DNA of 64,000 bases, from assembly GCA_018057825.1 (NCBI GenBank), contig JAGPCY010000001.1, positions 1 to 64,000 on the forward strand. Direction: 5' to 3'. Positions within the stretch are counted from its first letter, which is position 1, and the number at the start of each line of letters is the position of its first letter. This DNA is from Kofleriaceae bacterium (GTDB lineage: Bacteria > Myxococcota_A > Polyangia > Haliangiales > Haliangiaceae). Positions 41,800 to 48,286 of this stretch are shown in pieces. The translations under genes were made by a program, and so were the position numbers. The notes below the pieces were generated by a model. The model was not told the DNA's origin. It searched no databases and worked only from the letters and a program-made list of their open reading frames with translations.

Positions 41800-42486
41800 A
41801 TGCGGACGGTCGCCTTCGCCCCCGAATGGGTGGCGCTGTGCGCAGGCGTGAAGCCGGCGCTGCGGCTGTGGCGACCGCGGGCGGCGGTGGCGGCCGCGGC
41901 GGCCGCCGCGACCCGGCGCGGCTTCGCCACCGTCGTGGCCGACCGCGACGACGCCACGGCGATCCTCTACGTCGCCGCGACGCCGGCGGCGGCCCGGGCC
42001 CTGCGCGACGCCGAGGCGATGGCGCCGCCCGGACAGCCGGTCGACTCGACGCGCGGCTTCGACCCCGCTCCCCACCTCGCCCTCGGTCAGGCCCTCGGCT
42101 ACCCGCGGTGTTGCGTCGAGGCCTACCTGGCGCGCCTGGCCCGCGGCGTCGACCGACTCCCGTCGGGCCGTCGGGCCCACGAGGATCACGTCGCCGCCGC
42201 CACGGCGGCCGCGGCCTCGGCGCACCTCGATCCGCGCTGCAACGTCTTCGACGCCGAGCACACCCATGGCTGGTTGTCGCACTACCCGTGTCGCTTCGAC
42301 TGTGGGCCGTCGATCGCCTACGCCGATCGGGTCGCGGCGGCGCTGACCGCGCTGGCGCCCGCGGCGGCGGCCGCGCTGGCGACCGCGCTGGCGACCCCGG
42401 TGGCGATCGAGCCCGACGGGCGACGGCGACCGCCGCCGTCGGCGACCGCCCAGGCCTGCGTCCTGGCCTTCGCCGATCGACCTTGA
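41800..42486 (+). CDS. DUF483-like protein 3
   Basis: 228 residues, the shortest of the three. ALGYPRCCVEAYL (about 98) and LSHYPCRFDCGPS (about 165) give the paired-Cys motif. The first 60 residues (VRTVAFAPEW region to VVADRDDATAILY) may be a small alpha/beta domain. The C-terminus is Ala-rich. The mRNA is probably leaderless from TATCAT at 41788. It is followed 32 bp later by the Tat protein gene, which has its own promoter. Function unknown. Confidence 0.65.
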   Translation: MRTVAFAPEWVALCAGVKPALRLWRPRAAVAAAAAAATRRGFATVVADRDDATAILYVAATPAAARALRDAEAMAPPGQPVDSTRGFDPAPHLALGQALGYPRCCVEAYLARLARGVDRLPSGRRAHEDHVAAATAAAASAHLDPRCNVFDAEHTHGWLSHYPCRFDCGPSIAYADRVAAALTALAPAAAAALATALATPVAIEPDGRRRPPPSATAQACVLAFADRP

Positions 42487-42512
42487 CCCCACGCGCTCGG
42501 CGCCCGTACGAT
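42483..42512 (+). promoter_or_regulatory. promoter TTGACC-N18-TACGAT
   Basis: The -35 TTGACC (42483-42488) overlaps the stop of DUF483-like gene 3. The -10 TACGAT (42507-42512) ends six bases before the ATG at 42519, so transcription should begin at the start codon. Confidence 0.65.
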
Positions 42513-42518
42513 CGCTCC

Positions 42519-43109
42519 ATGTCGCGGACGTCGGATCTGGCGCGCAGCCGTCGCGCCTTCGTGACCGGCCTCGGTCGTTCGACCGCGCTCCTGGTCGGCG
42601 CCGGCGCCCTGGTCCGGGCCGCGGCCCCGTCGCGCCCGCCCGAGGTGGCGCGAGGACCCGAGGCCGATGGCGGTGACCTCGGCTCGTCGCCGGCCGCGCG
42701 CCCCGCCGCGCGCCACGACGATCTGCCGCCGGCCCCCGACGCGCGCGTGCGGGCGTTTCTCGGCCCGGTCGCGGTCGGCACGGCCGTCGGCGCCTGGTCG
42801 GTCGCCGCGGTCTACGGCCCGTTTCGCGGGGCGCTGCCGCTGATCTTGGCCCACCCCGACGGGCGCCGCGCCCAGGTCGATCTGCTGCGCCGCGACGACG
42901 CCTCGCCGCCCGGCGTGGCGTCGGCTGCCGCTGGCCACCTGTACCTCGTCAACGCCGGCCGCGGCCACGCCGCGACCCCACCGGATCTCGAGGACGCGAT
43001 CGCCGCCCTGGCGCGCGCGCTGCCAGGCGACGGCGCCGAGCTGCCCCTGGTGAGTCACGCCGAGCGTCGCCGGGCCTTCCCGGGCGGCGTCTACGTCGTC
43101 CCGGCGTGA
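42519..43109 (+). CDS. Tat-exported protein of unknown function
   Basis: 196 residues. The N-terminus SRRAFVTGLGRSTALLVGAG has the twin-arginine motif and hydrophobic core of a Tat signal, so the protein is exported folded, perhaps with a cofactor. After a Pro/Ala linker (about 35-75) a small domain follows (VRAFLGPVAVGTAVGAWSV, GALPLILAHPDGRRAQVDLL, HLYLVNAGRGHAATP), ending RRRAFPGGVYVVPA. I recognise no family. Its end overlaps the SPASM-like fragment gene (GTGA at 43106-43109), so the two are coupled and may form a pair. Confidence 0.7.
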   Translation: MSRTSDLARSRRAFVTGLGRSTALLVGAGALVRAAAPSRPPEVARGPEADGGDLGSSPAARPAARHDDLPPAPDARVRAFLGPVAVGTAVGAWSVAAVYGPFRGALPLILAHPDGRRAQVDLLRRDDASPPGVASAAAGHLYLVNAGRGHAATPPDLEDAIAALARALPGDGAELPLVSHAERRRAFPGGVYVVPA

Positions 43110-43612
43110 CCGCGCTCGTCGTCTTCGCCGTCGACCCGGCCTGCCACGACTACCACGCCGGTGCCGGCGACCTGGCGCTGGCTCGCGCGGCCCTGGCGGC
43201 GGCCGACGTTGGTCCTCGGCTCGTCGAGACGCCCTTGACCCGCTCGAACTACCGCGCGTTGGCGGCGATGCCGGCCACGCTCCGGGCCTGGGGCGCCACC
43301 GCCTGGCGCCTGCGGGTCCTCCGCGCGAGCGACGCGCCGGCGGACGGCGCGCCGCGCTGGGTGCCGCGGCTGGCCGTGGCCTTGCCCCACGCCCTCCACG
43401 CCGCCGATCGCGCGCTCCGCCTCGGTCTGCCGACCACGCTCGTCGGGGCGCCGCGGTGCTTGCTCGGGCCGCTGGCGCACCTCGACGAGCCGACGCTGGC
43501 GCGGGCCTTCGCCCCGAGCTGCGCGACCTGCGTCGCGCGGGCCACCTGCGCCGGCGTCGACGCCGACTACCTCGCGCGCTTCGGCCCTGGCGAGCTCGCG
43601 CCCCAGCGCTGA
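43106..43612 (+). CDS. free-standing SPASM-like C-terminal domain without an rSAM barrel
   Basis: 168 residues from a GTG. It lacks any CX3CX2C SAM-cluster motif but contains APRCLLGPLAHLD and CATCVARATCAGVDADYLARFG. These are the two blocks that end the rSAM proteins at 13740 (PRCLLGEVAHV) and 34863 (PRCVLGADADL, CPGLRPDYLARFG). It therefore looks like a detached auxiliary-cluster domain. It could donate electrons or a substrate-binding surface to another rSAM enzyme, or be the remnant of a larger gene; codon use looks normal and no rSAM remnant precedes it. It is translationally coupled to the Tat protein and converges with hxsA. Confidence 0.7.
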   Translation: MTALVVFAVDPACHDYHAGAGDLALARAALAAADVGPRLVETPLTRSNYRALAAMPATLRAWGATAWRLRVLRASDAPADGAPRWVPRLAVALPHALHAADRALRLGLPTTLVGAPRCLLGPLAHLDEPTLARAFAPSCATCVARATCAGVDADYLARFGPGELAPQR

Positions 43613-43665
43613 GCGCGCCCCAGCGGCGATCGCGCCCCAGCGCTGAGCGCGCCCCAGCGGCGATC
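43598..43665. repeat. 34-bp direct repeat, two perfect copies
   Basis: 43598-43631 and 43632-43665 are identical. The first copy spans the stop codon of the SPASM-like gene and the second ends just before the hxsA stop. Each copy contains two GCGCCCCAGCG elements. Confidence 0.85.
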
Positions 43666-43666
43666 G

Positions 43667-44074
43667 CTACCAGCTACCGTGGGAGCCGTGGCTGCCGTGG
43701 GAACCGTGGCTGCCGTGAGAACCGTGGCTGCCGTGGGAACCGTGGCTGCCGTGAGAACCGTGGCTGCCGTGAGAACCGTGGCTGCCGTGAGAACCGTGGC
43801 TGCCGTGGCTGGCGTGCTGGGCCCGGATCGGATCGTCGCTCGGGGCGCCCTGGGGGCCGACCTGATCCGCGCGATCGCGGGCGCCATCCGACACCTCGCG
43901 CTCGACCGGCGACAGGCCGTCGGCGGGACGGCCCTTCCACACCGGCAGCGGCTCGTCGTCGCTCGCCTCAGGGAGAGACTCAGGGACGGACCCAGCAAGA
44001 GGCGCCTCCGGAAGAGAACCTGCCGGCGCCGGCGGGCGCTTGGGATCGAACAGGGCGTCGTCGTCTTGACCCAT
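43667..44074 (-). CDS. hxsA: His-Xaa-Ser repeat precursor protein HxsA
   Basis: 135 residues. An acidic, Pro-rich leader of about 86 residues (GQDDDALFDPKRPPAP start, PLPVWKGRPADGLSPVEREV) is followed by one HAS and fifteen HGS triplets and a single terminal Trp. There is no signal peptide. This is the hallmark of HxsA, the presumed substrate of the His-Xaa-Ser system, in which rSAM maturases HxsB/HxsC act together with HxsD. The maturase hxsB lies 49 bp upstream on the same strand, followed by two hxsD-like genes. A TACGCT box at 44111-44116 may give hxsA its own promoter. The modification is not predictable from sequence, but the regular His and Ser residues are the obvious targets. Confidence 0.9.
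   Translation of the reverse strand: MGQDDDALFDPKRPPAPAGSLPEAPLAGSVPESLPEASDDEPLPVWKGRPADGLSPVEREVSDGARDRADQVGPQGAPSDDPIRAQHASHGSHGSHGSHGSHGSHGSHGSHGSHGSHGSHGSHGSHGSHGSHGSW
43675..43816 (-). repeat. 18-bp coding tandem repeat of HGS triplets
   Basis: Pairs of HGS codons recur in an 18-bp period. The Ser codons alternate between AGC and TCC/TCT and the Gly codons between GGC and GGT. This shows expansion as hexapeptide units rather than single triplets. Confidence 0.85.
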
Positions 44075-44123
44075 GGCGGTTACCGGCCGGCTCCGCCAGC
44101 GCGTGGCCCGAGCGTACCCCGGG

Positions 44124-45641
44124 TCACGGCGCGGGCGCCACAGGTTTCGCCCCCGGCGATCCCTGGACGAAGTGCTCGCGCGGCCGGTGGGTGGTCCAGC
44201 GCTCGAGCACCCGGCGCTCGTCGGCGGTGCCGTCGGCCAGCTTGGCGAACAGGTAGTCCTGGATGCCCTTGTAGACCTCGCACAGGACGCTCTCGCTCAT
44301 CCGTCCGAAGATCGTGCCCTGGGTCTTGTGGCTGTGGCTCGGCGGCACGCCGCAGTACGGCTGGTAGGCGCAGTCGACGCAGTCGGGCGTCGCGTCGAGG
44401 TTCGAGGCCAGGGCCACCGCGCGCACGGTCTCGTGGCCGACCACGTCGCGGTAGCGCGAGGTCCGGACGTCGCCGACCCGGAACGCGTCGTCGCCCATGG
44501 CGTCGAGCATGCGGCCCTCGTCGCAGGTGAAGATCGCGCCGTCGTAGTTGTAGGCCAGCGCGCCCAGCCCGGCGCCGGCCGGCCAGCGGACGTCGAGGAA
44601 GTTGGGATCGAGCCCGCCGACGATCTTGGTCAGGAAGATCGCCGCGTAGCGCTCGAGGATCTCGACCCCGCCGGCGTTCAGCCCGATCATGTAGTCGACC
44701 GCGCGGCGGTAGAACTCGAGGTACTCGCGCCGCGGGTACTCGATCTTCGGTCCGGTCTTGGCCGCGAACCCGAACGGATCGACCGGGCGCAGGAACAGCG
44801 CGCGACAGCCGAGCGCGACGTAGGTGTCGACGACCTCCTTCCACAGCGGCAGGGTCGCGCGGGTGGTCGTGAGCAGCGCCTCGACGTGGTAGAGGGTCGG
44901 GTCGAGGCCGGCCGCGGCGTAGGCGTCGTTGACGCGCTTGATCCACCGGCTGGCGTGGTCGAAGGACGACGCCATCGGCAGCACCCGCTGCTTGTCGTGG
45001 AGCGGCGCCGGCCCGTCGATGCTGGTGCAGAGCTGGACCCGCTTGCCGAGCAGGTACTCGAGCTTGGCGTCGTCCATGAGCGCCAGGTTCGAGACCATCG
45101 TGAACTCGAGCTGCTTGCCGGCCGAGCGGTTCTTGTCGAGGGCGTACTCGATCAGGTGCTGGACCACCGGGAAGTTGACCAGCGGCTCGCCGCCCTGGAA
45201 CTCGATCGTGACGAACGGGCTGGTGGTCTTGAAGATGAAGTCGACCGTCCGCTCGGCGGTGTCGCGGGTCATGTCGGTGTGGACGGCGTCCATGTCGGCG
45301 CGCGAGGCGTGGCAGTACACGCAGGTCTCGTTGCACCGCAGGGTCACGATCGCCATGTGCAGGTTGGGGCCGTGGTGGACGAAGCGCTTGCGCGCCCGCA
45401 CCATCTCGGCCGCGGCCCGGACGTCGTAGTGATCGCGCAGGAAGTTGTGGTCGCGCAGCCGGGCGTACAGCGGGCCAGTCGGGTCGAGGGCGCCGCGGGT
45501 GAAGGCGTCGAACTCGTCGCCAGTGAGCGCCAGCCACCGCCCCTCCTGGTTGGTGATGATCACCCGATCGCCGACCGCGCGGAACCGGAACGCGGCGGCG
45601 TGGCGGGTCGACAGCTCGCCCAGCGGCGCCAGGCGGATCAT
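44124..45641 (-). CDS. hxsB: His-Xaa-Ser system radical SAM maturase HxsB
   Basis: 505 residues. An N-terminal recognition-type region (1-95, FRFRAVGDRVIITNQEGRW) precedes the cluster motif CNETCVYC (Cys103, 107, 110), the variant FQGGEPLVNFPVV and a barrel with VSNLALMDD. The C-terminal SPASM-like region has FTCDEGRML (about 385) and CVDCAYQPYCGVPP (about 435). This organisation is that of HxsB, a SPASM rSAM maturase of the HxS repeat peptide. It starts inside the stop of the small hxsD-like gene (ATGA at 45638-45641) and is followed by hxsA. The partner maturase HxsC is not recognisable. The rSAM-methyltransferase at 46403 sits where a partner would be expected. Confidence 0.88.
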   Translation of the reverse strand: MIRLAPLGELSTRHAAAFRFRAVGDRVIITNQEGRWLALTGDEFDAFTRGALDPTGPLYARLRDHNFLRDHYDVRAAAEMVRARKRFVHHGPNLHMAIVTLRCNETCVYCHASRADMDAVHTDMTRDTAERTVDFIFKTTSPFVTIEFQGGEPLVNFPVVQHLIEYALDKNRSAGKQLEFTMVSNLALMDDAKLEYLLGKRVQLCTSIDGPAPLHDKQRVLPMASSFDHASRWIKRVNDAYAAAGLDPTLYHVEALLTTTRATLPLWKEVVDTYVALGCRALFLRPVDPFGFAAKTGPKIEYPRREYLEFYRRAVDYMIGLNAGGVEILERYAAIFLTKIVGGLDPNFLDVRWPAGAGLGALAYNYDGAIFTCDEGRMLDAMGDDAFRVGDVRTSRYRDVVGHETVRAVALASNLDATPDCVDCAYQPYCGVPPSHSHKTQGTIFGRMSESVLCEVYKGIQDYLFAKLADGTADERRVLERWTTHRPREHFVQGSPGAKPVAPAP

Positions 45642-45859
45642 CGGCGGGCTCCCCGCCGCGCCGCGGTCGCGCCCAGGGCGTGGTTGGCCAGCTCGCCGGC
45701 GACCGAGCGCTCGCGCGCCGGGGTCTTGCCGGTGACCCGGACGAGCCAGTGGCTCGGACCCTCGACCGCCTCGAGCGCGGCGAAGCGCGCGAAGGTCTGG
45801 ACCGCGGCGTCGACCGCCTCGCCGGCGTAGACGTCCTTGTGGAAGGCCAGCTCGATCAC
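45638..45859 (-). CDS. small HxsD-like protein
   Basis: 73 residues from the GTG in a GTGA overlap with the upstream hxsD gene. IELAFHKDVYAGEAVDAAVQTF, WLVRVTGKT and VAGELANHALGATAARRG align by eye with the larger protein encoded just upstream (VTLTVDAEVYPLDAVFAAAF, WAIALTPKT, VGGFANELLSCAYRHR). It therefore looks like a shortened second copy of HxsD. It is coupled to both neighbours by 4-bp overlaps. It may be a recognition or chaperone subunit of HxsB. The longer frame upstream of this GTG is the shadow of the preceding gene. Confidence 0.7.
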   Translation of the reverse strand: MIELAFHKDVYAGEAVDAAVQTFARFAALEAVEGPSHWLVRVTGKTPARERSVAGELANHALGATAARRGARR

Positions 45860-46371
45860 GGGGCCTCCTCGTCGCCGGCGTCGCTCGGCGCGGCGTCGGC
45901 CGGGGCGGCGTCGGTGGCCTTGGCCTTCTTGCCGTACTTGTCCTCCCACGACTGGGCGATGCCCAGCGGATCCTCGAAGGCCTCGTTGGAGAAGTCGAAG
46001 TCCTCGAGCTCGTCGAGGGTCGGGGGCCCCAGCGCGCCGGCCAGCGCCGCGTTGGTCACCGCCTCGACGGTGGCGCGGTTGTCCTTGGCCAGGCGGTGGC
46101 GGTACGCGCACGACAGGAGCTCGTTGGCGAAGCCACCGACCATGGCCTCGAGGGCGGCCGGCTCGGCGGTCGCGGTCTTGGGCGTGAGCGCGATCGCCCA
46201 GCGCGCGGCGCCGGCGCGATCGACCACGACCCAGCACTCGCGCAGGAAGGTGAAGGCGGCCGCGAACACCGCGTCGAGCGGATAGACCTCGGCGTCGACC
46301 GTGAGGGTGACCGAGCCAGCGGCCAGGTCGGCCGAGGCCAGCTCGGCGGGGAGCGAGGGGAGGGCGGCCAT
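45856..46371 (-). CDS. hxsD: His-Xaa-Ser system protein HxsD
   Basis: 171 residues. Residues about 18-110 match the HxsD pattern: VTLTVDAEVYPLDAVFAAAF, WAIALTPKT, then GGFANELLSCAYRHRLAKDN, which corresponds to the LLNDYxLRE block of the family. A longer acidic Ala/Asp C-terminal tail (about 130-171) is extra. It is the first gene of the hxs unit and has its own promoter at 46378-46406, with the ATG at the predicted transcription start. HxsD function is not known. Its fixed place beside the maturases suggests an accessory or recognition role. Confidence 0.78.
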   Translation of the reverse strand: MAALPSLPAELASADLAAGSVTLTVDAEVYPLDAVFAAAFTFLRECWVVVDRAGAARWAIALTPKTATAEPAALEAMVGGFANELLSCAYRHRLAKDNRATVEAVTNAALAGALGPPTLDELEDFDFSNEAFEDPLGIAQSWEDKYGKKAKATDAAPADAAPSDAGDEEAP

Positions 46372-46377
46372 CCGAGG

Positions 46378-46406
46378 GTGGTACCGGGAGGGCTCGACAC
46401 CGTCAA
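46378..46406 (-). promoter_or_regulatory. promoter of the hxs operon, TTGACG-N17-TACCAC
   Basis: On the minus strand, TTGACG (46406-46401) overlaps the stop codon of the upstream rSAM-methyltransferase gene. After 17 bp comes TACCAC (46383-46378), which ends six bases before the hxsD ATG at 46371. Spacing is ideal for a housekeeping sigma factor, and the transcript would be leaderless. Confidence 0.65.
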
Positions 46407-48196
46407 GGCACGCGCAGCCGCACCGCCCACTGGTTCGAGGTGGACGGGCCGACCGGGTGGTGGGCCTCGACCGCCAGGCCGCGCGCCCGCGCGCGCGCGA
46501 TCACGGCGTGGGAGTCGTCGTTGGCGAAGTGCTCGCGGCGCGCCGCGCTGGCCCGAGCTCGGGCGGTCTGGGCCGGGGTCCGCACCAGGCCGAAGGCGAC
46601 GTTGTCGACGAGCGTGAGCGTGCCGCCCGGGCGGGCCAGGGCGCTCAGCCGGACCAGCGCGGCGTCGCCGTCGGGAAAGTGGTTCCAGCTCCGCAGCGCG
46701 AGGACGTGGTCGAAGCGCGCGGCGGTCGCGAAGCCGTCGAGGTCGGAGGTCACGATCGTCGCCCACGGCCGCGCCGCCCGCGCCGCCGCGGCGACCGCGG
46801 GATCAGGCTCGAGGCCGAGGTAGCGGACCAGCCCGGCGGCGGCGCGCGGCGCCAGGGCCTGGTCGTAGCGATCGCTGGCGCCGCAGCCGACGTCGAGGAC
46901 CTCGCCGGTCAGCTCCGCCATCCACCCGGCGATCAGCGCGTCGTCCTGGCCGAAGCGATCGTCGTCGATCGGCTCGAACAGGCCGGTGCAGCGGTCGCGC
47001 TCGGGGCACGGCGCGCACCGCGGGCTGCGCGTGAGCTGGCGCAGATCGCGGGCGAAGTCATCGGGCGCGTCCTTGGCCGAGACGTCGAGGTAGAGCTGGC
47101 CGAGGTCGTGCTTGATCGTCGTCAGCTCGGCGTCGGCGAAGTCGCGGGTGTCGGCCCGGCACCGCACCAGGCGCTCGCCGTGGGCGACGAACAGGTGGCG
47201 GCCGCGATCCCACGGCGTCACCCCCAGCCGCAGCACCGGGCAGCGCGGATCGTCGGGGCGCGGCCGGACCGCGGCCTCGACGGTGTAGTCGAAGGAGTTG
47301 GCCCGCGCGCCGCCGCGCCGCGGCCGCAGCTCGCCGTCGCCGAACACCGCGTGGTAGCCGCGGTACAGGCCCGGGCACGGCCCGCGCAGCGCGCAGCCGG
47401 CGCACGCGGCCGGCTGCAGCTTGTTGTCGTCGTCGACCGGGAAGAAGTCGGGCTCGCCGACCTCGATCATGGTGGCGAACCGATCGGTCTTGAGGTCGGC
47501 GTAGCGATCCTCGTGGCCGGGCATGAGGCACAGCGGGAACCCGCCGTGGGCGAAGGCCGGGCCGGCGCCGCCGGTCTGGGCCAGGCCGTAGGTGATCGCG
47601 TCGACCACCGCGGCCGCGGCCTCGGCGATCCGCGGGGTCAGCGCCGTCATGAGCGCGGCGCCGCCGCCCTTGGGCTCGACCATCGAGAACTTGAGGGTGG
47701 CGTCGGGGAACGGCCGGACCGCGTCGACGACGCCGCGCAGGTGCGCGAGGTTCTGCAGGGTGACGACGCAGTTGACCTTGAGGTCCAGGCCGCGACCGCT
47801 CAGGTTGGCCAGGGCCTGGTAGGTCTCGGCGAAGGCGTCGGCGCGGACCAGGCGGTTGTGGATCGTGCGGCTGCCGCCGTGGAGCGACAGGTAGACGTAG
47901 CGCAGGCGGTGGCGCATGAGCTCGTCGACGACCGCCGGGTAGGCCAGGACCCGGCCGTTGGTCACCAGGCCGAAGTCGAGGCCGGCGGCGGCGACCCGCG
48001 CCGCCCACCGCGTGAGCTCGGGGCGGATCGTCGGCTCACCGCCTGACAGGACCACCATCGTGTGGCCCAGCGCCCGCGCGCGATCGATCTTGCGGTCGAT
48101 CTCGGCGGTCGGCGCGTCGGTGTGGCGGACGTCGAGGGTGTGGCAGAAGGTGCAGTGGTCGTTGCAGCCGTAGCCGACCTTGATCAGCGCCTTCAC
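46403..48196 (-). CDS. radical SAM/SPASM-like protein fused to a class I methyltransferase
   Basis: 597 residues from the GTG at 48196. Canonical CNDHCTFC lies at the extreme N-terminus (Cys11, 15, 18), with SGGEPTIRPELTRW and TNGRVL. An auxiliary motif CAGCALRGPCPGLYRGYHAVFG (about 265-285) and a further CAPCPERDRCTGLF (about 390) follow. Residues about 425-597 are a Rossmann methyltransferase (LTGEVLDVGCGASDRYDQ, ALRSWNHFPDGDAALVRL). It lies directly upstream of the hxs genes and may supply the second rSAM activity, plus SAM-dependent methylation, but clear HxsC identity is not established. Its GTG overlaps the stop of a 13-codon leader ORF. Confidence 0.85.
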   Translation of the reverse strand: MKALIKVGYGCNDHCTFCHTLDVRHTDAPTAEIDRKIDRARALGHTMVVLSGGEPTIRPELTRWAARVAAAGLDFGLVTNGRVLAYPAVVDELMRHRLRYVYLSLHGGSRTIHNRLVRADAFAETYQALANLSGRGLDLKVNCVVTLQNLAHLRGVVDAVRPFPDATLKFSMVEPKGGGAALMTALTPRIAEAAAAVVDAITYGLAQTGGAGPAFAHGGFPLCLMPGHEDRYADLKTDRFATMIEVGEPDFFPVDDDNKLQPAACAGCALRGPCPGLYRGYHAVFGDGELRPRRGGARANSFDYTVEAAVRPRPDDPRCPVLRLGVTPWDRGRHLFVAHGERLVRCRADTRDFADAELTTIKHDLGQLYLDVSAKDAPDDFARDLRQLTRSPRCAPCPERDRCTGLFEPIDDDRFGQDDALIAGWMAELTGEVLDVGCGASDRYDQALAPRAAAGLVRYLGLEPDPAVAAAARAARPWATIVTSDLDGFATAARFDHVLALRSWNHFPDGDAALVRLSALARPGGTLTLVDNVAFGLVRTPAQTARARASAARREHFANDDSHAVIARARARGLAVEAHHPVGPSTSNQWAVRLRVP

Positions 48197-48234
48197 CGGC
48201 GCCGCCGCGGGGACGGGAGGGTCGCGGTCACCAC
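48193..48234 (-). CDS. 13-residue leader ORF coupled to the rSAM-methyltransferase gene
   Basis: GTG at 48234 encodes MVTATLPSPRRRR, with TGA at 48195-48193 overlapping the GTG of the main gene (GTGA). The TATCCT box at 48242-48247 lies seven bases before it. The arrangement mirrors the leader ORF at 30097-30132. An Arg-rich end just before the coupled start could cause a translational pause, which is speculative. Confidence 0.4.
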   Translation of the reverse strand: MVTATLPSPRRRR

Positions 48235-48241
48235 GTGGCCC

Positions 48242-48247
48242 AGGATA
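48242..48247 (-). promoter_or_regulatory. -10 box ahead of leader ORF
   Basis: TATCCT on the minus strand, seven bases before the GTG at 48234. It is divergent from the promoter at 48251-48280. Confidence 0.45.
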
Positions 48248-48250
48248 GCC

Positions 48251-48280
48251 TTGGATCTGCCGCCGCGGTTGCGATACCCT
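48251..48280 (+). promoter_or_regulatory. promoter TTGGAT-N18-TACCCT
   Basis: -35 TTGGAT (48251-48256) and -10 TACCCT (48275-48280). The ATG at 48287 follows after six bases. Confidence 0.6.
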
Positions 48281-48286
48281 CGCGGG

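Noticed and set aside
44073-45830. 585-codon plus-strand frame opposite hxsB and hxsD
   Set aside because: It is antisense to recognisable hxs genes and has no domain or start signal.
46403-48196. Naming the rSAM-methyltransferase HxsC
   Set aside because: Its position fits, but the methyltransferase fusion and Cys arrangement do not let me confirm HxsC from sequence alone.
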